From NCBI GenBank assembly GCA_022376465.1, contig JACDTU010000009.1, positions 558,001-622,000 on the forward strand: DNA of 64,000 nt, read 5' to 3'. A program made the position numbers and the translations under genes. This document shows, one piece after another, positions 35,816 to 45,725 of this stretch. The stretch is from Cubamyces lactineus. Its lineage: Eukaryota > Basidiomycota > Agaricomycetes > Polyporales > Polyporaceae. The notes under the pieces are model-generated. The model saw nothing but the letters and a program-made list of their open reading frames with translations. It made no database searches and was not told where the DNA came from. The stretch's first letter is position 1. Every line of letters begins with the position of its first letter.

Positions 35816-38435
35816 ACCGGCAACATGAAAGAAGCGAAATACTGGTTGACTACATCGATGCGGTCCCATGGGGCAACGAGGCCGACGTGCCCATCCGGTC
35901 GGACGATGACGATCGCGCCTAGCTCGCGATCAATGCCAAAAGCGGCGAATCCGCCTCCTCCGGATCTGCCATGCATGTCGAGATCATCAAGTAGAACTCT
36001 ATCGGAAGCATGCAGACGTCAAGGGCGTTCATAACGGATGTAAAGTGTGCACTCTGCGTACTTAGACCAATGACTGCTTAGAACTTTGGGGAAATCTAGT
36101 CAATGCGTTGATTAGATGAAATTACTGACTAGGCGTGGCTGCAATCCGGTGTACGTACCTGTCCAGTCTACGTCCTCTTTGGAGGATGAGCTGACGCAGA
36201 TGACGTCGAAGACTGCACTACTATCGCCGTGCCCAAAACGATGCAAGAAACTCGTGGGCGCCTCGAGTTGTTCCCCCAGTTGCCGTATACGGGCTGCGGC
36301 AGCTTCAACTCTGATGTCTCCTACGAAGGCAAGCACCTTGAAGCGTATGTCGGAAGGGAGCATGTCGTGGATATTCAGAGGTCTGGCATTGGATGCACAA
36401 ATGAAGTCGTGAGGAAGCATACGTTCCCCGACGATGAGGTTAGCCGCGCATGCTTGATACACGTTCTGCACTATAGACGAGGGGGCGTAGCGGATCCCGA
36501 TACCACTTGTGAACTGTCCGTTCCGGCGGAACATCCTATAGAGAACAATATAGGCATCCATAGCTGAACACGATATAGGGACCACGCACTCGTGTAGGGT
36601 TTCGTCGCTGCCTTTCACTTTACCGGACGAGAACAGCGCAGCCCATTGTCTGTCGAAGTTGATCAAGTCCACAGCAAACTTGCGACGCTCAAACTCGTAC
36701 TGACAGCAAGCACCATGTGAGCCTTCTACAAACATACCTGCAACGTGAGGGACGTACTGTGCCGAGTAACGATATATCTGCCCATCCACGTAAGACGTAC
36801 GCAAGCTTCCACGCTGTCGCGCCCAATCAGTACGAATCAATACACGTTTGACAAGACGACGATACCGAGGTTGTGCGTGTCGCTCATACTAGCGTTCATC
36901 CCTTGACCTGTCCATATTTCAGACAAAACGTCGGACAGGGGTTCATGAACCGTGACTTACCGGCTTTCGGTGAATGAGTGTGGCATGCATCTCCGGCGAT
37001 GAAAATACGGTCATTGACCGAGTATTTTTCGGCGACTCGTTGGCCCACTGTGCAGGGTGGTCGCGCGTATTCGCTCAAAGCACGTAGCATAATTGCAGAG
37101 GAGTCGACTTACCAACGTACATGGTCCACCATCTAATATCGCCGATGGGATCCATCCTGTATGGACGCAAGATTCTCTTCGCCATTTCCAACACTTTCTG
37201 TGGGCTTGCGCGGGCTTTGTCGAGTCGGCCGGTCTCGGGGTCCAAAACATCCGCATCAGCGAGTTGAACATAGAGACGTAACAGGTCTCCTTCACGAGGG
37301 ATCAAAAGAGCGGACCCTTCCGTAGAGTGTATGACAGAAAGGTTGCGGACATCTGGATAGTCCGTGTCGGGATTGATGTCGACGACGCCCCAAATGAAGT
37401 CTATGGTTGCGAACTGTGAGTCTCCCTCGAACCGATGAGGGGCAAAGGCTCACTGACCGGACATGTCGCCTTCCATCTTGATGTTCATTGCTTTGCGGAC
37501 CCACGAATGCGCACCTAGAATCTGTTAGGCTACAATCTATACTGCATGTGTGTGCTACCACGCTCACCGTCAGATCCTAAGACGAACTTTGCCCGAACTA
37601 CTTCGGTGTCGTTGCGATCGAGGTGTTGCAGAACGACCTGCAGATGAGAGCGTTATTGAACAGAGTATGGAACACCGGACAAGTCGAGTACCTTGACCGG
37701 ATAGGCTTGGAGATCCTTCAATTCGGCTCCATCCTCTGAGAGTTCGATAGCAGTAGGGATAGTAGGTCGGTCGATTTCAAGACCCAAGGGTCGCATGTCG
37801 TCATGGAATATGGCTTCGATTGCGCCTTGGTGGAGTGTGCACTGCCGTACGAATCAGCGCGCCGATTCTGTGGAGGTCCTGAATGTAGTTTCCGCTCACA
37901 GTGAAAGGGAAGCGAGCAGTACTTGGAGCGGTGATAGCTGGCATCCGACGCAGCCTCTGTGGAGTGCAAGTGAATACTTGTCTTCCGTACTCAGACTATA
38001 GAGCTACCTCAATGCCTCCCTTGGGGCTAGGAATATAGAACGCCTTCGGGAATGTCAGAGCAGCGCGGAGATGTACCTCATTATCAGATACGTACCGCCC
38101 TATGGATCTCCGCACTTTCATCTATCAGACGACGCGCTAGCCCATAGCTCTGGTATGGCATGAGGTAAAGCTCGCTGAAGCATCTCTGAACGCCCCAATA
38201 CTCACCTGTAAGATTTCAAGCGTACGAGCATGTATCCCGTCTGCCTGGCCTGCGAGAATATCCCCAGGACTGATAGTGGGAGGCATTAGCATGACTGATC
38301 TCGCTTATACGAGTAATCGACGTACCGTTTGTCTATGATCCTCACAGGTATCTTGGCATGAGCGAGCGCATTGGCGCACATCAGCCCTGCGGGGCCGGCT
38401 CCAATAATGAGTACGTCGACCTTGCTCTCTTCCAT
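35816..38435 (-). CDS. FAD-binding phenol 2-monooxygenase-like protein (copy B)
   Basis: Tandem paralogue of the gene at 32275-34952, same strand and same exon pattern. The ATG at 38435 starts MEESKVDVLIIGAGPAGLMC, then ALAHAKIPVRIIDKR. Further motifs are FVLGSDGAHSWVRKAMNI (spliced), DINPDTDYPDVRNLSVIHST, VPREGDLLRLYVQLADADVL, WWTMYVGQRVAEKYSVND, the FAD motif [19 protein letters not shown], and the thioredoxin-like domain RFKVLAFVGDIRVEAAAARI with RFGHGDSSAVFDVICVSSSS. It ends VAPWDRIDVVNQYFASFMLP and stops at 35816. All cofactor motifs are intact. The tandem arrangement suggests a local duplication; the two proteins have diverged noticeably, so differing substrates are possible. Confidence 0.9.
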
Positions 38436-40114
38436 TGGATCGCAAATACTGGCCAGAATGTCTGTAGGAGACGATAAGGAGCCTCTCAGGCCACGACGTT
38501 ATATACTGGTCCCAGGTTCAAATGTTTCCGAGGTAATGGAGGCGGCCTAGGTAACTCCATGGAATCTCGCGCCAAAGCAAAGGTAATTCCGATGCCAACA
38601 AGTCTCAATGGTGCGAGATGCCAGGAGCGCGGGAAACGTGAGCAGCATCTCCGGAGGCAATCGTCTTGATGTTATAGCGAGCCTCCCGTATAGAGCTGTG
38701 ACTGCATCTCGTTTGGCATCACTTGGCGTGAACGGGACGGAGCACCTACTAGCTATAGCAGAACTTTGGCGGCTCTATCTAGTAGCCTCCCAGAAGCTGC
38801 ATATAGAAAACGCTCGAAGGCGACTCTGTAGAAGACACGGACGATACACGAGACATGCTCACCTATCTCACGATGCTCGCCAAGGTATACTGCGCGAGAA
38901 CCGGAAAGGAGGCCGATGCTGACTTCGCGTATGTAATTGACGTCCAGATCCAAGTCGCCCTCATGGATGTGAGTGTCCTGAGTTCGCTCACCCACTTGCA
39001 ACATAATCATTTCTTGAGGATGCCTATGCTGCTATAGGAACAGGCCCGCAAGAGTGCCCGAAGTAAGCGTTCGCGTGACCGACATCGTCGTCGGCAGGGA
39101 AGGAGGACGGTGTCAGATGCCTCCAGATCACTTCTACCAAGTGGGTGAAGGGCCGTTGCGCTGTCTCACGGATTCTGGGACCGGACACACGTCAGCGGCC
39201 TGCGAAGTCGGCGTTGCAGAAAACACGTATAACACTGATGTTGATCGACCACTCTTGAGAACGTACAGGGTGTCTGTCGCCGAAGGTGTGGATCATACAA
39301 AACAGCCGGGGCCCGCGACGCCTGGGAAACGTACCCACCGGCTACCTTCCTCCAGACTGATATACAGCATACTCGTCAGTCATCTCCGCTGTCTAGTGTT
39401 CAAGATACCCATTCAGGAGTTCCAATTTCGATAACAGCCCAAGAGATGACTGTGTCTTGCACACGGCGCATACAATGATTGCCCACTAGACTTCGGAATA
39501 GAGTGCAAGCGCATTCACTCAAGTTGGCACTACCGCACAGTTTGACGAGCACGTTACATACGTGGCCTACATAGCAGTCATCTACTAGTTCACCTTTACA
39601 GTTGGACACTTGAGAAGCAGATACAACGCACCTCTATGTAGTCTGTAGACCAATACCGGCGATAACTCCAACATCCTTCGGCCGCTATTAAGTCGTACTT
39701 GCATGAGCTTTATCCAAAATAGATGAGATGCCATCTCCGAGTCCATTTCTTCGTATCCTGCATACGTCTGCGTGTGTAGGTTCTCGATTGGTCACTGCGG
39801 CCAGGACGGGTCGACAGCGAGAGTCAGAAGCAGTCCCATTGGCCCGATCGCGGCAGAAGATACTTTCTCTCGATTTATCCAGAGAAAATGGTATCCGAGA
39901 AGGCATAATGCAGGATCACACAAAAATGAGAAGAGAGAGAATAGGTTCGGGGAGTCGACGTCGTGGTCTGGCGTAGCCTCTTGTAGGCTGATCGAGTATA
40001 TACTATAGATCTAATCTAATCTTTCCTGTTTATGTGGCGCGCGTCAATCTGTTTATCGAGCTAGTCGCAGAAATATGGAGGACGATATCGTCCTCCGGTG
40101 AGCCTAGCCAATGT
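38436..40114. other. Intergenic 1.7 kb between FAD monooxygenase B and hydrolase-like gene
   Basis: The longest gene-free stretch of the window. Short frames exist on both strands (for example minus 38753-39010 and 39688-39906, plus 39054-39434) but none shows a known domain or can be joined to another by plausible splice sites. It may hold a decayed gene. No transposon termini, tRNA or tandem repeat were found. Confidence 0.4.
38499..38505 (-). promoter_or_regulatory. TATA box of FAD monooxygenase B
   Basis: TATATAA about 64 nt upstream of the ATG at 38435. Confidence 0.55.
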
Positions 40115-42519
40115 TCAGTGTAGTATACCGAGTGACCAGGCGGCTGTGAAGAAAGTATGCACGAGCATGTCAGAGACATAGTGCCTAGGGTTTAGGAGCA
40201 GGTGAGACACCTTGCCGTGAAGGAGATATTCAACGATCATTTTGCCCATCTCCTGTTCGGGATCAAGTCCGTGCATCTAAACAGCGCATGCATTAGAGAT
40301 GGAGTGAGTGAACGACGAATCGAGGCAACAAAACGTCAGTAGACATACGCCGAGTTTCTTCTGCACGACGTCATGAGCGCCTTCGATCCCAGGAACGATG
40401 CTCGAAGGCGGTCGGAGCTTCGCGAATGGATTCTCGGAATACTGGATGATGAGGGGGCTGACAGCGAGTGTCTTCAACACCTCGCTGTCGAGGTTGGTGA
40501 GTGTGAGGCGCTCTACTGCGCGGATGGGCCAGAGGTGGCACAGATTATCGAGAGGCGGAAACATGCTAGAGCCTACCAACGTGGGACACGTGAATTCGGT
40601 AGACTACCGTCAGCAGGCACGCAAGGCACTAGAGAGTGGGAGACCGACACTGACTGAGGAGGGGGGCGAGACGAATGTCGTCTTCGAGCATTGCAGCAAT
40701 CTCACGAGTACGCGTAGCCGCAGACTCCGGATTGTAGTCGTGAGACTTGTCTCCGCAGTACGCTGGCATCATACCGAGAGTAAATACGTCCAAGTGTTCG
40801 ATGTGTTGCATCTCGTTGAGTGTTCCGATGAACCAGAGAGTGGAGTCGTCATATGGCACCGACCTCTTGAACGCGGCGGTGAGGGCGGAGTTGTTGAAGT
40901 CCGTCTCGCGAGAGTTCCTGGAGATCTTCTTCAATATAAATGCACTCTAGATGATCACGTAGTCACGCACCGCCAACCCATGTACTTGTTCCTAGCGCGC
41001 TGTGGGCTGCGTGAGATGCCACGATACTGACGTTATGACAGAGCGGCGCACCTTGAACAACGACTCTTGCGCTATGTCCATGTCGTCCTCGTCCAGCACC
41101 TCATCGTACCAATATGTAGAGCAGTCTGCGTCCTCGGGTTCAATACAGGTTTTCACAAAGTCGTTGATCAGCGCGTGAGCGTAGATTAGTTCGTGTCGCC
41201 ATGTCTACAACCCCACGTCAAAGGTGATCAGTTGTTGGGATCGCGGCTTTGAGGGAGTCGTCGACAGACCTCGTAGGTGTCCTCGTATAGGTACGTATCC
41301 AGACCCTGTGGCGCTTGCAGAATAACACGACCTGCACGCTGCGGGGGCGTATGTTCAGTCTAGGTTGTGCACACCACCTGGCATACGTACCTCAGGAAAC
41401 ACTAGAGCGCAATCACATGTCAGAATATCCACGATAGCAGAGGAACCAAGCGACCTACTCTGTAATAGGTACTGTCCGACACGAGCTCCAGACTCCATAC
41501 CCCAGAAGTTGACGAGGCTCCCAGGTCCGTCGAACGCCTCGGCCATCGCGACCAGATCACGCACGGTTGCGGCGGTTCCCATGTAGCTGAGCAGAGTGGT
41601 GTTCTGCTTCTGCACACACTTCTCAACAACCATGGATTGAAGACGAAGCCAGTGTTTCGCATCCTCGTAGGTCTGCTCGCGGACGAACTCCATGCGATTA
41701 CCCCATGGGGGCTCGATGCCGAGTGCAGCACTAGCTCCCCGATAGAACTCGTTCCTCTCGTCAGCTGTGCCGAAACACTTAACTTGGCTGGGCCTGGATT
41801 GTGATCGTATGTTTATGAGCTCGTGGTACATGTTCATAGTAGAGACCAACCGGAAACCTACCTGGTGAGACTGGGATGTCCTGAGTAACCACGCACATTC
41901 CAGATGACAATGTCGTATTTACCGTGGGTGCTGTTGTGCAGTATTGGCGCCGTGTACAGCATCCACCTTTGCTGCGGAGTCAGCGACGGCCCCGTGGGGT
42001 GATATCCTTAGAAATGCCGGATGACAACTACAGTCGGCCAACGAACAATGCGCCCTCTTTACCACATGCTGTGCTCACCTGGGTCGACAAAAATAGTTCC
42101 CTCGCGTTCTACATCCGAAGCGGCGAGGTATTTCGTGTAGTGTATTTGCTCGTAGCTGGCAAGTTCAGGATGTGCCCAATCAAGAGGCACGTCGAAGAGG
42201 CCACATTCGATACGTTCTCGGTCGAAGCTGTCGGGCACATATATATGCTCCAAGAGGCCTCCTTCGTAGAGCATGCCGCCACATGGGATGATGTGAAATT
42301 GCTTGGGTTGTGCTGCAGCATTAGAAGAAATCGGCACCTTGTGAGACAGTCAGATATAGGCAAGCATGACGTGGAGCCGAGTAATGCACGTACCCGCATG
42401 CCATAATCTGGGCTTGTAGGATGTGCAAACTCCGTTGCAAAGACTGCACGGCTTGCTAACAATACTATAGCGACGAAAACCAGTAGCGTTAGCATCCTAC
42501 ACGGAAGGGTCGGCCTCAT
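40115..42519 (-). CDS. Secreted TAP-like alpha/beta-hydrolase fold protein lacking the catalytic triad
   Basis: Fold-level match to secreted fungal TAP/prolyl aminopeptidase-like hydrolases. The ATG at 42519 encodes a signal peptide (MLTLLVFVAIVLLASRAVFA). Family features follow: IECGLFDVPLDWAHP, IHYTKYLAASDVEREGTIFV with DPG, GKYDIVIWNVRGYSGHPS, VKCFGTADERNEFYRG, TATVRDLVAMAEAFDGPGSL, NFWGMESGARVGQYLLQ, FPERAGRVILQAPQGLDTYL and a C-terminal TAP-like part. The nucleophile elbow reads G-M-E-S-G instead of G-x-S-x-G, placing Glu (41493-41495) where Ser is expected. The later NPxDPVTPL-type Asp motif is replaced by QYSENPFAKLRP, and no GHC-type His segment is seen. The reading frame is otherwise intact over about ten exons. 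It is therefore probably a pseudo-enzyme or uses another chemistry. Confidence 0.75.
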
Positions 42520-43000
42520 CGACGTCAGAGTCGACTCTCCGAGGTAATGTTGGAAAGAAGGAACACGTTAGCTAGCTGGTGTAGTCACTGCACCATGCAC
42601 TACTAGACGGTCGTCAACAGAGATTCAATCACGCCATGACCGAACCAAGGAAGATGGCGCAGCATTGGCATCGGTTCAGGTCCCAAGCGGACGTGTCATG
42701 TCAACCACAGCCACATGTACGCGAGCCGTATCAGTTCTGTCAAATCGTTTCAGCGTTCCATAAGCCACTTTGACAACGTCGCCCTCTGGTTGCTGACTTC
42801 AATGTGAGGGTCTCAACTCATTGCAAGTCTCCATTTAAGTAGAACTCGGTGGGCCCACTATCGGCAGTTGCTTTGAACACGTCAGCTATGTCCTCGTTAC
42901 CCAGAATACATTGGTTTGCGTGGATTCCGATACATGATATGTTGTACAGCCCTTGATACATTGTCCTGTTACGTTGTTGCTTTGCAGAAAACCCTAGGCC
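42520..43000. other. Intergenic upstream of hydrolase-like gene
   Basis: Promoter region of the hydrolase-like gene and 3' flank of uricase. No ORF, TATA box or RNA gene is evident. Confidence 0.45.
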
Positions 43001-44444
43001 TCACTTGCGCGAGACGGTAGCAGAGATGAGGCCGCTAGACATGCGATTATCAGCACGGTGATACAGCCGCAGAACCCGAAAAGCACATAGACGTACCTTG
43101 GCGCGGACAAGGGAATAAACACGTCTGCCTTCGCGCTGTCGAACCCACACCCATTAGCACTGTAGCATACCTATCGCTCGTATAAGGAACGTACGGAGTC
43201 ATGTTGTCCACCCCAATGTACTTCATATCGACTGGCACATAGTGCTTGTTCGGGAGGTTGTACGTCACGCTCTGGACGTTTGCGTACTCTGACACAATCC
43301 GCTGGGCCATCTTGTACAGCGTTGCCTATGCATATTTTGGTGAGCGACCGTGGGGAAGACACCACAAGGGCGAACAACATGCGACGAACCTGCACGCTCG
43401 CGCTCTCATCAATAGCGAACACCTCAAGCGTGATCCCCCGCGCCGCGGCAGAGACTGCATCACCATCCCATGCAGTGCCTTTCGCCTGCTCAGGGGTAAG
43501 CGCGAGGTCGAAGACCTTGCCCTCGCCATCAGCAGGAGCCGGAATCCGCAACGGTGCGAACTTGTACGACAGGTCGATCGAGGTCGAGAAGATGCGGTCG
43601 TTCACCTCGACGAGCGTCGTGTACTCATCGCGGACGAACGACTCGAACGCTGACCCCGTCGTCTTGAGCACAAGCAGGTCCTTGATGCCCGAAGTCACAC
43701 GCGCGACGATCTGGTCCTTGCCCGCAGAAGCGTCGACCTATGCAGCGCGCAATTAGAGGGGAGAAGGACAGTATGATTAAGCCCAACACACACCTCGACT
43801 TCAACGGTCCGCTTATCGTCGCCATCGCGGTAGAACGCATGCGAGTGTGGCTTGGGGTCTTGTCCCTCGCCCTGGGCGATGGGGATCCGCTGCCATCGGA
43901 GCTGCTCGATCGTGATGAACGCCTTCTTCAGGTGCGCATACTTCGACACAAGGTGCGTCCCAAGGTGGAGAGCGAACCTCTCCGGATGCAAGACATGAGG
44001 AGACGTCTTTGCCAAGTCTGTGAACGGGAACATGAGGGGCCCGCACGTCGATACCTGGCGAGCATGTGGACAGGAGACGCACAGTACGTGATGTTCTTGA
44101 CTATAGCGCACGATATCAGGTCAGAATCACAATAACGCACGAGCACAGAGTGTCCCCAGCTCACTAGAATCCGTCGCGACCACCACCGAATTGTCCGCCT
44201 GCGTATAACTGACAAGGATGAGGGCATGATCAGCGCTGCCGCGCCCGACAGGAGACAACCAAACCCGCGATCAGACTTGCCTGACATCGATGTCGCCCTC
44301 GACCAACGCCGTCACATTATACTCGGCGATGTTATGCCACGCGCCGTCGCGCACGACGCGGAACACGCGGACCTTGTCCTTGCCATAGCGGGCGTGAGAG
44401 AGGTAGGAGAGGCCCTCGCCTTCGGGTTCGTATACTTTCGCCAT
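43001..44444 (-). CDS. Uricase (urate oxidase)
   Basis: Cofactor-free enzyme that oxidises urate to 5-hydroxyisourate in purine breakdown, usually in peroxisomes. The ATG at 44444 starts MAKVYEPEGEGLSYLSHARY with GKDKVRVFRVVRDG (catalytic Lys region). Next are IAEYNVTALVEGDIDV, AKTSPHVLHPERFALHLGTH, KKAFITIEQLRWQRIPI, PKPHSHAFYRDGDDKRTVEV and VTSGIKDLLVLKTTGSAFES. Then FVRDEYTTLVEVNDRIFSTS, IDLSYKF, QRIVSEYANVQSVTYNLPNK and MKYIGVDNMTPAKADVFIPL. Two short 3' introns join the last exon, giving SAPSGLISATVSRK. The protein therefore ends in -SRK, not in a canonical SKL-type PTS1, so peroxisomal import is open. All family motifs are present and the length is normal. About six introns. Confidence 0.93.
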
Positions 44445-45725
44445 GGGGATGATGAGCGTCGTGTGATCTGGTGGAGGGAATGCGGGCTGTGGCGAATGCG
44501 GACTTCGACTCGCCAGGTGGGCGTTATGTATCGAGAGGGGACGGAGAGAAGGAGAGGGTGTACACGGCCGAGAGCCGGCCTGGATGACCCAGGTCGCTAC
44601 TTATCTTATCTCGCCATTTAAAACGAGTGTACGCGTGCATGTCAGGACGCCGGGGGTGAAAGTTACGGCGGAAACAGCGAGACATCGGCAAGTCCGATCA
44701 GCAAGACACGACGCGGCGAACGAGATGTTGGAAGAGGCTGGAGGTTCTGGAGTGCACACTGCAGGCATTCCGAGTTCATGAAAGCCGGTGTCTAAGACGC
44801 GTACATGTACAAGCGCCCGTAAGCTTCCCCGGGCGCTTATTGCACTGACCTCTTCTGAATCCGACCTCAAACGTTCAAAACCACAACACATGGATGTCAA
44901 TGAGAGACGTCAGCGTGTATACGGTGTCATTACTACAGCAAAAAGAACATTGCATGGCTCTAAGATGCGCGTATGGTCGGTACCGGTCGTATCGTGAGGG
45001 TGAGGATGGGAGTCTGTACGAGAGGGAAAAAATAGCACAATAACTTGAGGCGTAAAGCGAGACGTAAATCGAGGAGTCGGGCAGCAAGCAGATCGGGCAC
45101 GACACAGCGAGGAAGCGTCATCGAGAACCCTGCCGAAGCCAAGGAAGCGGAGAGGAGGGGATGGGGGAGCACAGAGAAGAGAGGAGGTGGGGTGAGATGA
45201 TACAACGTACTGCGCTGGTATGAAGCCAGCGCGCGTGGAGTTCGGATCCAGGTGGGGAAGGCCTGCTGTGCCACGCACGGGATGAGTGAGGGGAGGAGAA
45301 AGTCGGTGCGCATCCGGGAAGCGGATGGAGTGAGGGTGGTCCGGAACGCGAGGGTGGGGCGTGCATAGATCGGAGTAAAAGAGGAGGAAAGGGGGGGGGG
45401 ACGTGCGTATGGGCATGCGAGACGAGTGTCCATGGGAGATGAGGCGAGAGTGCCAGTAGATGCGATAACAGGGGAGCAACGTGGGAGCTACGATACGATA
45501 CGGTACGAGGAGGTGCAGAGTATGTCATACGGGATATTAGAACAATGGAGGAAGAAAAAAGCATCGCATCACCAAGGGTCTAGCATCAAACCCGGAGAAA
45601 AAAGAAAGGAACAGGCAGGAGCACCAAAAGAACCAGATCTGGACCCATCGAAGTGAAATCGCGCACACATGGTCATGCGAGCAGCTTTAGATCGGGACGC
45701 AGCGGGGCAGCGACAGCCGCGCGGG
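44445..45725. other. Uricase promoter and histidine kinase 3' flank; purine-rich tract with G10 run
   Basis: The plus strand is strongly purine-rich from about 45118 to 45420, so the minus strand is a long pyrimidine tract; it ends in a G10 homopolymer (45391-45400). Three overlapping minus-strand frames of 148-189 codons here arise from this composition (Ser/Pro/Leu-rich) and are not called genes. Confidence 0.55.

Noticed and set aside
44910..45564. Overlapping minus-strand ORFs of 148-189 codons
   Set aside because: Ser/Pro/Leu-rich translations of a pyrimidine tract, in three frames at once, with no domain.
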